From Fen-1273 sp963837815 (lineage in GTDB: Bacteria > Bacteroidota > Ignavibacteria > UBA10030 > UBA6906), in contig CAWIOS010000013.1 of the NCBI GenBank assembly GCA_963837815.1, positions 124,001 through 188,000 of the forward strand: 64,000 nucleotides of DNA, read 5' to 3'. Numbering within the stretch: position 1 is the first letter of the stretch; each line of letters opens with the position of its first letter. The position numbers were made by a program, and so were the translations under genes. Below, piece after piece: positions 35,956 to 48,800 of this stretch. The notes beneath the pieces are model-generated. The model saw only the letters and a program-made list of their open reading frames with translations, was not told where the DNA came from and did not search any database.

Positions 35956-37374
35956 ATGAGCACGCCAATGTCTGCAGATGAAATCATCGAGCTTCTCTCC
36001 CGTCACCGGACGATAGGGAACGCCCCCCGGGAAGAGCTCGCCTGGATTGCGGCACACGGTACCCTTCGGAGTTACAAGCCGGGGGAAATGGTCTCAAAAC
36101 AGACCGAGGTCGTCGACGGCCTCTATATCCTGTTCTCCGGACGGATGTCACACCACGTGGACAGAGGTGCCGGCCGGAGGAAAGTGATGGAATGGGTCGG
36201 CGGCGAGGTCACGGGCCTTCTTCCGTACTCGAGAATGACCACTCCACCCGGCGATACCATAGTCGATGAGCCAGCGGAAGCATTCCGCATTCCCCGCGAG
36301 GAATTCCCGGCGTTGATACGCAACTGCTACGAAGTAACGGCCAGCCTGGTGCACGTCATGACGGACCGTGCCCGGCGATTCACCTCCACCGACCTCCGCG
36401 ACGAGAAGCTGATCTCGCTCGGCAAGCTTGCTTCCGGGCTTGCCCATGAGCTGAACAACCCTGCTTCCGCCGCAATGCGCAGTGCAAAATCGCTGGATGG
36501 CGCCCTTGGAGGGGCAGAAGTTGCATCGCGCGAACTTGCCGGTGCGAACCTCACCCCTCAACAACTTAGCGAGCTGGATACGGTGCGGGCGCTCTTCCTC
36601 GATGCAACCAAACAACCTTACCGGTCCGGGCTTGTCCTGGCGGACAGGGAAGAAGCCTTTTCGCAATGGCTCGAGGATCATGACGTCGACGGCGTTCCGC
36701 CGGAAGACCTTGCCCGGACGCACGTCACGACCGAAGTCCTCGACAGGCTCGCCAGGACACTTCGCGGGGACAGCCTCGGGGCGGCACTCCGGTGGCTCGT
36801 CGGGGGGGCGAACGCGCGGTTGCTTGCATCCGATATTGACCGGGCGGCGACGCGCATGCATAGCCTCGTCTCCTCCGTGAAGGGGTTTACCCATATGGAC
36901 CGTGCTCCGGTTGCGGAGCCTGTTGATTTCCTCCGCGGGCTGGGTGACACAGTCGCGATGCTTGATGGGAAGGCCCGCGGGAAGTCGGTTACGATTACTC
37001 TGGACGTTGCACCCAATCTCCCGGTCATCCGCGGCGTTGGCGGCGAGATCAACCAGATTTGGATGAACCTGATCGACAATGCCATTGATGCAGCGCCGGA
37101 AAAGGGGCGTGTAAACGTGACGGCGGCAAAGGAAGGGACAAGCGTCGTCGTTCGCGTCATTGACGACGGAGGAGGAATTCCGGCGGACATCCGGGAGAGC
37201 ATATTTGATCCCTTTTTTACCACAAAGCAAGTCGGTAGCGGAACTGGGCTCGGACTCGACATCGTCCGACGTATCGTCCAGTGGCACGGCGGTGAAATCG
37301 AATTCGACTCACGTCCCGGGCGAACGGAATTTCGCGTGAAGTTGCCGACGCGACGAGGTGTCGACCTCCAATAG
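35956..37374 (+). CDS. histidine kinase with N-terminal cyclic-nucleotide-binding domain
   Basis: 472 residues from ATG at 35956; a TTG four codons earlier is possible. There is no membrane helix. Residues ~8-125 are a Crp-type cNMP-binding fold (APREELAWIAAHGTLRSYKP, GLYILFSGRMSHHVDRGAG). Then a dimerisation helix with phospho-His164 (GLAHELNNPASAA) and a HATPase with N box (NLIDNAIDAA), DDGGGIP, FDPFF and GTGLGL. It should pass phosphate to the receiver of the divergent oxidoreductase fusion. These two types of gene are neighbours in other genomes as well, as far as I recall. Confidence 0.9.
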   Translation: MSTPMSADEIIELLSRHRTIGNAPREELAWIAAHGTLRSYKPGEMVSKQTEVVDGLYILFSGRMSHHVDRGAGRRKVMEWVGGEVTGLLPYSRMTTPPGDTIVDEPAEAFRIPREEFPALIRNCYEVTASLVHVMTDRARRFTSTDLRDEKLISLGKLASGLAHELNNPASAAMRSAKSLDGALGGAEVASRELAGANLTPQQLSELDTVRALFLDATKQPYRSGLVLADREEAFSQWLEDHDVDGVPPEDLARTHVTTEVLDRLARTLRGDSLGAALRWLVGGANARLLASDIDRAATRMHSLVSSVKGFTHMDRAPVAEPVDFLRGLGDTVAMLDGKARGKSVTITLDVAPNLPVIRGVGGEINQIWMNLIDNAIDAAPEKGRVNVTAAKEGTSVVVRVIDDGGGIPADIRESIFDPFFTTKQVGSGTGLGLDIVRRIVQWHGGEIEFDSRPGRTEFRVKLPTRRGVDLQ

Positions 37375-37784
37375 GCGCGGTACAGGATTGGAAATTGCCT
37401 GAATGAACTTGTTTCGCATTCAGCAACCTGCGGCGTCTCGTCGCCGCAGTGTAGTTGCCATCCGCACTTTCCTTTTGTCTTGCTCTTTAATACAATACGG
37501 TCAAAGAGCGTTTGGCGTTCCCGGCATTCGTACATCGAGCACAGCACGACCAGGGCAGTCACATGAAAAGAAAACCGCCGGTCAGGTGGCTCAACAATCC
37601 CCAGGCACAAGGTGTTGTGGCTGCCGGGTCCTACCCGGGCCTGTTGAATGTCCCTGGAACAACCGCCAGGCTCGTCAATAAGCTGAGGCATTCTCGAATG
37701 TCGGAATTCAAAGCAAAAGCCGCCCTCGGAGTTCCGGGGCTTTCGTTGCGTGGTATCAGCAACCCGCACGTCGAGGCGGACAGG
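37375..37784. other. intergenic region before the serine hydrolase
   Basis: 410 bases. The hydrolase frame stays open upstream to 37512, but the residues there (WLNNPQAQGVVAAGS...) precede the signal peptide and look non-coding. I therefore treat this as intergenic, holding the promoter. Confidence 0.4.
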
Positions 37785-39359
37785 TTGACCCGACAACTGC
37801 AGCAGCGAAGCGCCCTCCGTTTTGCGGCGCTCCTTGTCCTCCTGTTCTATGCCGCGACAGGCCTTGCTCCGGGCCAGCAGCCCGGCGCTCTTCCCAGAAG
37901 CACTCCCGAAGAGGAGGGTGTTGCTTCTGGTGACATCGTGAGGTTCCTCGACGCCGCGGCTGTCAGCGGTCACGAATTCCATAGCCTGATGATTCTGCGC
38001 CATGGCAAGGTGATCGCGGAGGGATGGTGGGCGCCATACCGGCCTGATCTCCGGCATTCACTGTATTCAGTCAGCAAGAGCTTCACCTCCACGGCTATCG
38101 GGTTCGCCGTCAGCGATCACCGGCTTTCCGTTGACGACAGGGTGACCACATTCTTTCCCGCCGATCTCCCCGACTCAATCTCTCCCTATCTCGCCGAACT
38201 GACTGTCAGAAACCTCCTTTGTATGGCGGTGGGCATGGACCCCGAGCCGACAATGTCCATACGGAACAGCAACGGCAATTGGGTCAGAGCCATCCTGAGG
38301 ACACCCATTCTCAACCAGCCGGGATCAAAATTCCTGTACAATTCACTTGCGACGTACCTCCTTTCAGCTATAGTCCAGAAAGTGACCGGCCAGCGAGTCA
38401 TCGATTATCTCACCCCGAGACTGTTTGCGCCGCTGGGAATCACCGGGATGGACTGGGACGTTGACCCGCAGGGAATCAACACGGGAGGCTGGGGCCTCCG
38501 CGTGAAAACCGAGGATATGGCCAAACTCGGACAGTTGTACCTGCAGAAAGGGATATGGAACGGCAAGCAGATTCTTCCCGCTTCATGGGTGGAAGAGGCC
38601 ACAACGGCAAAGATCGATCAGGCGCCCGGGGCACCACAATCAAAGCGGGATTCGAGCGACTGGATGCAGGGATACTGCTACCAGTTCTGGCGATGCCGGC
38701 ACAACGCATTTCGGGCGGACGGCGCGTATGGTCAGTACATCGTCGTCATGCCCGCGCAGGACGCAGTCGTCGCAATCACAGCGGAGTCTTTTGACCTGCA
38801 GGGCGAACTCAATCTCGTGTGGAGCCATCTCCTTCCCGCGTTCCGGAGTGGCCGATTTCCCGCGGATGCGGAAGGCGCCGAAGCTCTCCGCCGGAGGCTC
38901 TCAGCGCTGGAGCTACCGCCACACAAAGCGGGTTACCCCTCGGCGATCACGGGGAGCGTATCAGGACGGACATTCTTGTTGGACACGAACAGCGCTCCAT
39001 TGAAGGCACTTTCGTTCTCCTTCCGCGGTGACACCTGCAGGCTTTCGATCACCACGGAGACGGGCTTCGATTCGTGCTTATTCGGCGCGGGAAGATGGCT
39101 GGCAGGATCGACGCGCCGCCGGGTTCCATCCCCCATTCTGTCTGGAATTGGCAACAATGGCGTGCAACAGAACCTGACGATGGGAAGCTGGGGATGGATC
39201 GATGAACGGACCGTCGAACTTGTGCTTCGGTACATCGAGAGTCCGCACGCGGAAACCATCAGGTGTCGGTTTGACGGTACGGGAGTGACAGTGACAATTC
39301 ACGCAAGCGCTCAACCCGTAGATAAGTTCCTGAGGTTGACCGGCGTCGCAAGGGAATAG
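37785..39359 (+). CDS. secreted beta-lactamase-fold serine hydrolase
   Basis: About 524 residues if started at TTG 37785, which follows GAGGCGG and gives a textbook signal peptide (TRQLQQRSALRFAALLVLLF, cleavage near GQQ). Starts at ATG 37698 or 37563 would leave a long tail before it. SVSK in YSVSKSFTSTAIG supplies the catalytic Ser-x-x-Lys, and LYNSLATYLLSAI the Tyr motif of class C/esterase types. After ~390 residues comes an added C-terminal beta domain (FLLDTNSAPLKALSFSFRGD). Likely a periplasmic esterase or DD-peptidase-like enzyme. No T9SS tail. Confidence 0.8.
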   Translation: MTRQLQQRSALRFAALLVLLFYAATGLAPGQQPGALPRSTPEEEGVASGDIVRFLDAAAVSGHEFHSLMILRHGKVIAEGWWAPYRPDLRHSLYSVSKSFTSTAIGFAVSDHRLSVDDRVTTFFPADLPDSISPYLAELTVRNLLCMAVGMDPEPTMSIRNSNGNWVRAILRTPILNQPGSKFLYNSLATYLLSAIVQKVTGQRVIDYLTPRLFAPLGITGMDWDVDPQGINTGGWGLRVKTEDMAKLGQLYLQKGIWNGKQILPASWVEEATTAKIDQAPGAPQSKRDSSDWMQGYCYQFWRCRHNAFRADGAYGQYIVVMPAQDAVVAITAESFDLQGELNLVWSHLLPAFRSGRFPADAEGAEALRRRLSALELPPHKAGYPSAITGSVSGRTFLLDTNSAPLKALSFSFRGDTCRLSITTETGFDSCLFGAGRWLAGSTRRRVPSPILSGIGNNGVQQNLTMGSWGWIDERTVELVLRYIESPHAETIRCRFDGTGVTVTIHASAQPVDKFLRLTGVARE

Positions 39360-39629
39360 ACGAGCAACTGCCCCCAGGGCCCGTCCCAGTGAACGGCAAT
39401 TGTCAGATATTCCCGTGCTTCCTTTGTCCGAATTCCCTTCTGTAATCCCGTTCCTTGACCTTGCCCGGCGGGTAAGGTAGATTTCGAGTGCCATCTTCAA
39501 AGGGTCGCCGTCCCCGGGGGCGTTCGTCGACTATTGTGGCTCGAGAGTGTACTCGCCTGAATATATAAAAATGGCTTCAGGGAGATCTGGTCGGTCCGGG
39601 CTGAATACTGTAACAGGGGAAAAAACACC

Positions 39630-40415
39630 ATGGCGCCATATAGCAAACTCTCTGCATCGTTAAGACTCGGAAAATACAGTCCCGTCGCGATCATCCTCAC
39701 GGATGAAAAGCCGGACAAAGCTCTCCAGTTCAAGCAGGGGCGGTGGGGCTGCGTGGCAGCGATGATCGTCGCAGCCGCGAAGGGAAAAACAGCCGTCTTT
39801 GACAGAGAGACGTACGGATGTGCGGGGGGAGGCATCGGGCTCGGGTTCGGCAACCCCTACAGGGAATATCCGATTGAGGAGTTGCTCTCGACCGGGGATG
39901 GAGGGGCCCGTCGAGTATGGACCCGCGGATCCCACCTCGCGGAAGGGGAAAGGTATTTCAAGACCCCAGAAATTGCACGGAAATTTGTGGAAGCGCTTCC
40001 CATTCGTGAAGTTCCGACAAAATATGTCGTCCTCAAACCGGTCGCTCAACTGGCCGAAGGGGAAACCCCCTCGCTGGTGATGTTTCTGGCCAATGCCGAC
40101 CAGCTCTCTGCGCTCTTGGTGCTGTCCAATTACCACCGGGCGATCAGGGAAGGTGCAATTGCTCCCTTTGGCGCCGGCTGCCATACGATACTCTATGGCT
40201 TCGCGGAAGCAGAGAGAGACCACCCACGGGCGGTGATAGGATTTACAGACATCACTGTTCGGAAGCTCGTTGAGAGGGACATCCTCTCTCTGACGGTACC
40301 GTGGGAGTTGTACCTGGAGATGGAAAAGAACGTAGAGGGGAGTTTCGTCGAGAAAGATCAATGGCTCGACGTGGCCACATTGCACTCGATCCCTTGCATA
40401 AAATCGCCGAAGTAG
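39630..40415 (+). CDS. DUF169-family protein
   Basis: 261 residues, AGGGG before the ATG. It matches the DUF169 (COG2043) pattern: YSPVAIILTDEKPDKALQFK, GCVAAMIVAAAKGKTAVFDR, YGCAGGGIGLGFG, and GCHTILYGFAEAERDHPRAV. Conserved Cys at about 44, 68 and 182 are a family trait and could bind a cluster or cofactor. No function is known; homologues often occur in anaerobes. It is 62 bases before the desaturase gene, so they may share a transcript. Confidence 0.85.
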   Translation: MAPYSKLSASLRLGKYSPVAIILTDEKPDKALQFKQGRWGCVAAMIVAAAKGKTAVFDRETYGCAGGGIGLGFGNPYREYPIEELLSTGDGGARRVWTRGSHLAEGERYFKTPEIARKFVEALPIREVPTKYVVLKPVAQLAEGETPSLVMFLANADQLSALLVLSNYHRAIREGAIAPFGAGCHTILYGFAEAERDHPRAVIGFTDITVRKLVERDILSLTVPWELYLEMEKNVEGSFVEKDQWLDVATLHSIPCIKSPK

Positions 40416-40477
40416 GCATCTTGAGTGTACGTGTGCCTGATCTTTCTGCTATCTCCCCGCAACGCAGGAGGCCGTTG

Positions 40478-41497
40478 ATGCCCGTTGAATCCACCCCCAC
40501 AGCGAGCAGAGCCGAGGCCGCGGACCTCGCAAGAGCCGTGCAGCCATTCACCCGCCCGGACATGAAGAAAGCGATCTGGCAGATCATCAACACGTTGGTC
40601 CCGTTCTTTGCCCTCTGGGTGCTCATGGTGGTGATGGTCCGGCAGGGTTACCCGTACTGGTCGGTCCTTGCCATCTCTGCGGTTGCGGCCGCATTCCAGG
40701 TGCGCATCTTCGTCCTATTTCACGATTGCTGCCACGGTTCGTTCTTCGGTACGCCACGGGCGAACAGGGTCCTCGGATATGTCACTGGCATCCTGACATT
40801 CACGCCGTTCGAACAATGGCGCCGCTCGCACGCCATGCACCACGATACCGTTGGAGACCTCGATCGTCGCGGTGTAGGAGATATCTGGACACTGACCGCC
40901 GGGGAATTTGATGCCGCCCCGCGATGGAAACAGCGCGTCTATCGACTCATCCGGAATCCTCTTTTCATCCTGACCTTCGGCACACCCATCGTCTTCCTGA
41001 TTGGTCCGCGATACTTCCACGGGCAGGACAGAAAACGAGAGCGCTGGAGCGTGGTTGTCACCAATATCGCGCTGGCTGCAATTATCAGTTTCGCCGCGAT
41101 AACCATAGGAATCGAAACCTATCTGATGATCCAGGTCCCATGCACGTTAGTAGCGGGCGCGGCGGGATTGTGGTTGTTCTACGTCCAGCATCAGTTCGAA
41201 GGAACGTACTGGGCGCGCCACGAGAACTGGGACCCGATGAAAGCGGCCCTGGAGGGGAGCTCGTTCTACGACCTGCCGGGAGTGCTGCGGTGGTTCACCG
41301 GCAATATCGGATTCCACCATGTTCACCACGTGCAGCAGCGCATCCCCAACTACAATCTGGAGCGGTGCTACGATGATGTGCCGTTGCTCCAGAAGGTCAA
41401 ACCTCTGACGTTCCTCGCAAGCTTGAGGTGTGCCCGACTGCATATCTGGGATGAGGGGAGCCAGAGGCTGACGCGTTATCGCGTGTCGACCGGGTAA
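40478..41497 (+). CDS. membrane fatty-acid desaturase
   Basis: 339 residues from ATG preceded by AGGAGG. Three His boxes coordinate the di-iron centre: HDCCH, HAMHH (in RRSHAMHHDT) and HHVHH (in GFHHVHHVQQR). Hydrophobic pairs at ~35-80 and ~185-235 place it in the inner membrane. It uses O2 and ferredoxin or cytochrome b5-type electrons to introduce a cis double bond into acyl chains. Its presence indicates at least intermittent oxygen exposure, as does katG next to it. Confidence 0.92.
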   Translation: MPVESTPTASRAEAADLARAVQPFTRPDMKKAIWQIINTLVPFFALWVLMVVMVRQGYPYWSVLAISAVAAAFQVRIFVLFHDCCHGSFFGTPRANRVLGYVTGILTFTPFEQWRRSHAMHHDTVGDLDRRGVGDIWTLTAGEFDAAPRWKQRVYRLIRNPLFILTFGTPIVFLIGPRYFHGQDRKRERWSVVVTNIALAAIISFAAITIGIETYLMIQVPCTLVAGAAGLWLFYVQHQFEGTYWARHENWDPMKAALEGSSFYDLPGVLRWFTGNIGFHHVHHVQQRIPNYNLERCYDDVPLLQKVKPLTFLASLRCARLHIWDEGSQRLTRYRVSTG

Positions 41498-41613
41498 AGT
41501 GATCTGGACGTTGTTGTGTCACACTGAATCCCGATATACTTCCTCACGTTCTCATCATTGTCATTTTTGGTGGCTCTGTTTGACAATCAATAATAACAAA
41601 GGGAGTAATTATC

Positions 41614-43815
<2,202 letters not shown>

Positions 43816-43906
43816 GACGAACGTCTCCGACAGCTTCTGCATAGGGGGGGAGGGTGGTGCGGGAAAGGCACGAGGACACTGATGATCGTGGGTCGTGTCT
43901 GTGTCC

Positions 43907-45307
43907 TTATTTCATCAGAAGCAGCTTTTTTGTCAGCACAAAGCTTCCGGCCTGTAATCGGTAGAAGTACGCGCCACTCGCAAGATTCGAACCATCGAAC
44001 TTGACTTCATAAGTCCCTGCTTCCTGTGGTCCCTGAACCAGCGTGGCGATCCGTTGCCCGAGGGTGTTGTAGACCGCAAGGTAAACCTGTGTGCTGTGCG
44101 GCAATTCGTAGCGGATCGTCGTCGAAGGATTGAACGGGTTGGGATAATTCTCGAGAGTGGCGCGGGCGGGGAGAGCGCCGGAACCGGTGAGCGGTGCGCC
44201 CAGGCTGTTCAGAACGTAGCGGGCTTTGAGTGCCTGTACCCGCTGGTATGAGTCGTTGATTCTGCTCACCGGGATGGTGCCGGACTGGACCTCTGCCTCG
44301 ATCGTGTCGACCATATGGCGGAGGAGCGACGTCCCGTCCTCGAGGATGTTCGAAACATACAGAAGGATATCCGCCCCTGCGTTGATGGCGAGAGAGGCAG
44401 CCTCTTCTCTCCCGTACAGGTCGGTGATCGCTTTCATGTTGTACAAGTCGTCGGTGATGACAACCCCCTGGTATCCGAGCGTGTCCCGCAACAGCCCGGT
44501 GATCGTCCGCAGGGAAAGCGAGGTCGGGTAAAGACTGTCGATGTGTGCGTTGTACAGATGCCCCACCATCACGATATCCACACGGTGTGAGGCGATAAGC
44601 GACCTGTAGGGGATCAGCTCCGAATCGGCCCATGTCGCCGTGATGTCGGGGAGCTGAAGGTGGGAATCTGTTGTGGCGCTCCCGTGCCCGGGGAAATGCT
44701 TCAGGGTTGTCATGAGTCCCCGGGCGTGGAACTGGTCGATGAACGTCTGTGAATGCAGAGCAACCGTCAGGGGATTGCTCGAATAGCTCCGGCCGAGCGC
44801 TCCGATCGCGGGACTCTGGGGGTTGACATCCACATCGACGACGGGGGCGAAATCCGTCGTGAATCCGCTGGACAGGAGCCAGGCGGACATGGTCGCCGCC
44901 TGGTGTGCCGTGGAGTCGGTTGAATGCCACACGGTCCCGAGCTGGTATTCGCTCGCGGTCGATGAAAACCCGTCGGTGCCGTTGAGCCGGGCGACCAGCC
45001 CCCCTTCCTCGTCAACGGCGATGAACGGAGCGGTCGGGGCAAGCGACCTGACCGCAGCAGTGAGGCTCTGGATCTGGACGGGCGAGACGCAGTTCGCCCC
45101 CATGAATATGACTCCGCCAAGATTCCTCTCCGCGAGGTCCACGCGTATCGTATCGGAGATCGCCGTTCCGTTGAACCCCAGAATGAACATCTGGGCGATC
45201 TTCTGCCTGAGGACGTCATCGGAAAATGAGGAGGAGAGTGTGCAAAGCGTCAGGAATATCAGGAGGGGCGGAGCGGCCTTGTATCTGACATGCATCAGTC
45301 GGGTCAT
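43907..45307 (-). CDS. GH3 beta-N-acetylhexosaminidase-like enzyme with T9SS tail
   Basis: 466 residues if started at MTRLMHVRY; a TTG ten codons earlier or an ATG four codons later are alternatives. A signal peptide follows. The NagZ-type loop KHFPGHGSATTDSH is present, with nucleophile Asp in VVITDDLYNM. After ~375 residues comes a type IX sorting domain (LENYPNPFNPSTTIRYELP, ASGAYFYRL, KLLLMK). NagZ is normally cytosolic or periplasmic; here the enzyme should be secreted, so it more likely attacks external chitin, chitosan or peptidoglycan than its own wall. It lies beside the GH18/NodB/GT2 gene. Confidence 0.9.
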   Translation of the reverse strand: MTRLMHVRYKAAPPLLIFLTLCTLSSSFSDDVLRQKIAQMFILGFNGTAISDTIRVDLAERNLGGVIFMGANCVSPVQIQSLTAAVRSLAPTAPFIAVDEEGGLVARLNGTDGFSSTASEYQLGTVWHSTDSTAHQAATMSAWLLSSGFTTDFAPVVDVDVNPQSPAIGALGRSYSSNPLTVALHSQTFIDQFHARGLMTTLKHFPGHGSATTDSHLQLPDITATWADSELIPYRSLIASHRVDIVMVGHLYNAHIDSLYPTSLSLRTITGLLRDTLGYQGVVITDDLYNMKAITDLYGREEAASLAINAGADILLYVSNILEDGTSLLRHMVDTIEAEVQSGTIPVSRINDSYQRVQALKARYVLNSLGAPLTGSGALPARATLENYPNPFNPSTTIRYELPHSTQVYLAVYNTLGQRIATLVQGPQEAGTYEVKFDGSNLASGAYFYRLQAGSFVLTKKLLLMK

Positions 45308-45556
45308 CCTTTCGCTGTCGTGATCAGAAATATACAACTTCCCGCTGATTCATGCTCGCGCGCTCCGGCATCGCGGTGGAGCCAATTCATCCGCACCCGG
45401 ATCATACACCCCCGGAGGGAGCCACCCCGACGATCATGCTCCTTTCAGAAATCGGAATCGCAGGTGGGTTCTTTCCTGAAAGTGAAACGGATATCCGCCG
45501 AGTTTTGAATCTGGTCCCTTTTCGTTGAAATTCCCAACGTTGCAGAATTCACGAAT

Positions 45557-45572
45557 TGGCACAGGAATTGAC
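45557..45572 (+). promoter_or_regulatory. sigma-54-like promoter candidate
   Basis: TGGCACAGGAATTGAC matches the -24 element (TGGCAC) fully and the -12 element in part (TTGA for TTGC) at the right spacing. It lies 55 bases before the CcmD-like gene. No sigma-54 activator is in the window. Confidence 0.3.
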
Positions 45573-45626
45573 GATTGAATACCCGCCTTGGGGGAGGAAC
45601 CGCTCTCAATTAGCCCAGAGGTTGAA

Positions 45627-45842
45627 ATGGCTCTCATGTTCGGCGTCGGCTTTCTTGCGCTTACCGGCATCATCTTTGTTGCCTACATTGTGTTCTTGGT
45701 TCAACAGCAAAAACTCCAGGATGAGCTTGCCCGGCGTTTCACAGCGGGGGAGGAGGGAGCCGGGAGAAGGGGAGGCACGGCTATTCTAAAATCAGCCCTG
45801 AAGGACTACGCGGACCAGCCCGTACGCCCGGCCACCTTTTGA
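45627..45842 (+). CDS. 71-residue single-pass membrane protein (CcmD-like)
   Basis: ATG preceded by AGAGG; an upstream in-frame TTG would add 13 residues ahead of it. The peptide MALMFGVGFLALTGIIFVAY, IVFLVQQQKLQDELARRFTA has one membrane helix, a short coiled tail, then a Gly/Arg-rich stretch. It is a paralogue of the protein at 32504. It lies 55 bases before the GH18-NodB-GT2 gene on the same strand, so it may be a small accessory subunit of that membrane synthase, as PgaD is to PgaC. CcmD itself seems less likely because no Ccm genes are near. Confidence 0.65.
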   Translation: MALMFGVGFLALTGIIFVAYIVFLVQQQKLQDELARRFTAGEEGAGRRGGTAILKSALKDYADQPVRPATF

Positions 45843-45897
45843 GATGGCGTATCGATTCACGGCCTCTTCGCCCCTCTCACCCGTTCTCTGATCCGCA

Positions 45898-48800
45898 ATG
45901 ACCCCTCCGGCACGTCCGATATTCTTCAGTCCAACGGGCAGGCGCTGGACGCGGTTTGTCTGGCTTGCCAGGCTGCTGGGCTTCTTCGCCGCCCTGGCGG
46001 TGATCGTGGCTCTTGTCGCTGTCGCCAGGAAGACTACGACGATCCTTCCGAAGCTTGTGAATCCCAACGAGGTATACAAAAGGGTCCTGAATCACGAGGA
46101 CCCCCTTATCCTCACATCAAAGCAAAACGCGCAGTTCCAGAGTGCCGCGAAACGTCTGGCAAGGCTCGATTCGCTCCGGCATACCCGGCACGTCGCCGTT
46201 TCCCATGGCCCTTTTGGTGATGAGGTGCGGGCGGGATTCTACGTGAACTGGGACGCGGAGTCGTATTCCTCTCTCCGGAAGAATATTGACCGGATGAACA
46301 TCATCTTTCCCGAGTGGCTGTTTGTCGCCGATTCCGTTGACACCGTCGTGCCGGAGATTGATATCACGGCGCTTGATCTCATGCGCCGTCACGGCGTACG
46401 TATTCTTCCTATGGTATCGAATTACTTCAACGAGCGCTGGAATGGGGCGAATGTTCACAGGATCATTGAGTCTCCGGGCCGCCGCCTGCGATTCATCCAC
46501 AGCATCCTCAATGTCCTTGATCAGAACAACATGCAGGGTGTGAATATCGACTTTGAGGATCTGAATGAAACAAGCGACGAGCATCTTGTCGCATTTCAAA
46601 AGGAACTGTACGACGGGGTTCACCGGCGCGGGTATCTCGTCACGCAGGACATCCCGCCACTCAATCCGGACTACAATCCGCGGAAGCTGGAGAGGTACAA
46701 TGACTATCTCGTCGTCATGGCGTATGACCAGCATTTCTCTGAGGGCTCTGCGGGTCCGGTGGCGCAGCATGGCTGGGTGGAATCGATCGTCGACCGCATG
46801 ACGGCGGTTATCCCGCCGGAGAAGCTGATTCTCGGGATTGCCGGTTATGGCTACGATTGGCCGTTGGGAAGCGAAGGAAATGACGTGTCATATCAGGAGG
46901 CGCTTGTCACCGCGGCGGAGTCGGAAGGGAAGATCACGTTCGATCCGGCGGACTACAATCTCACCTACACGTACTCTGACGACAACGATTCGCTCCACAC
47001 CGTGTGGTTTACGGATGCTGCAACGGCGTTCAACGAAATGCGTACTGCAACCCGCTACGGCGTCGGAGGCTTTGCGTTGTGGCGTCTTGGATCCGAGGAC
47101 CAGCGTCTCTGGCAGTTCTTTGCGAGAGATGTAAGTGACAGCGGCCTCGCGCACACCCCGTTCGATGCGGAGTCGCTTCGGACGCCGGCTTCGTCCGCGA
47201 ACGTGGATTTTGTCGGTGAAGGCGAGATCCTCGACCTTGTTGCGTCACCGGAGCCGGGGAAGATCGATGTGACGTTTGACTCGAAAGAGAACTTCATCAC
47301 CGGGCAGGAGTATGTCGATCTCCCATCGTCGTTTGTTATCAAGAAATTCGGGAAAGCTGACAGAAAGGTCGTGCTGACCTTTGACGACGGACCCGACGCA
47401 GCGTATACGCCTGAGATTCTGGATATCCTGAACGAAGAGCACGTTCCCGCGGTGTTTTTCCTGATTGGCATGAACGCGGAAAACAATGTGCAGCTCGTCA
47501 AGCGGATTTATGACGAAGGTCATGAGATAGGCAACCACACCTTCACACATCCTAACCTGGCCGAGGTCAGCCCGGAGCGGACGGAACTTGAGCTGAACGC
47601 GACAAGGCGGATCATCGAGAGCCTGACGGGTCACACGACGTTTCTCTTCCGCCCTCCCTATAACGCTGATTCTGAGCCGGAAACGTTTGAGGAGCTTGTG
47701 CCGGTCGAGGAAGCAAAGCAGGATCGGTACCTTACTGTCGGTGAGTCGATTGATCCCGAAGACTGGCGGACAGGGATCAGTGCAGATACGATTCTCGGGC
47801 GGATCATTGTGCAGCAAAGTCTCGGGAATATCATCCTGCTTCACGACGGAGGTGGTGACCGGTCACAGACGGTGGCGGCTCTACCCCGGATTATCCGCTA
47901 TTTCAGGGACAGGGGATTTGCCTTGACAACGGTTTCCGGCCTCATCGGCAAAACCCGCGATGACGTGATGCCGCCTCTCGCGCTCTCGACAGATCGGGTC
48001 ATTGCAGAGGCAAACTGGTGGATTGTCGAGGGTGTCTATTGGGGCACGCACCTCCTTTTCGCTCTCTTCCTTGTCGGTATCGTCCTCTCCGTCGGAAGAA
48101 TGGTCGCCATGGGAATTCTCGCGTCTCTGCAGCGGAAAGCCGCATCGAGGGACAACGCGGCGGCGTTTCCCGGCCAGCCTCTTGTCAGTATTATCGTTCC
48201 GGCATACAATGAGGAAGTCGACGCTGTCAAGACCGTTCATGCCCTGTTGAAGACCGGTTACCCCAACGTCGAAGTGGTATTTGTCGACGACGGTTCCCGG
48301 GACAGGACGTACGCCCTGGTGAAGGGTGCGTTTGCCGCCGACCCCCGGGTGAATGTCATAACAAGGAGTAATGGAGGCAAGGCGACGGCGCTCAATCATG
48401 GAATTCAGGAGTCAGCAGGCGAATACGTCCTGTGCGTGGATGCCGATACGAATCTGGACGTCGATGCTGTTGGCATCATGATGAAGTACTTTGCCGATCC
48501 CTCCGTCGGCGCAGTTGCCGGCAACGTCAAGGTAGGGAACGAATCGGGCCTGATCACCAGATGGCAGGCTATTGAATATATCACAAGTCAGAATTTTGAC
48601 AGGCGTGCATTTGATCTGCTCAATTGCATCACCATAGTGCCGGGTGCAATCGGCCTGTTCAGGAAGGCCGCAATCCTGAAGGCGGGCGGCTTCACGGATG
48701 ATACTCTGGCGGAGGATTGTGATCTCACGATACGCCTGCTCCGGTCGGGTCTGAGAGTCCGATACGCCGGCACGGCAATCGCGCGCACGGAGGCCCCTGA

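Noticed and set aside
36148..38057. Long minus-strand frames of 379 and 459 codons
   Set aside because: They lie antisense to the histidine kinase and serine hydrolase genes, whose protein motifs are clear. The minus frames have no domains.
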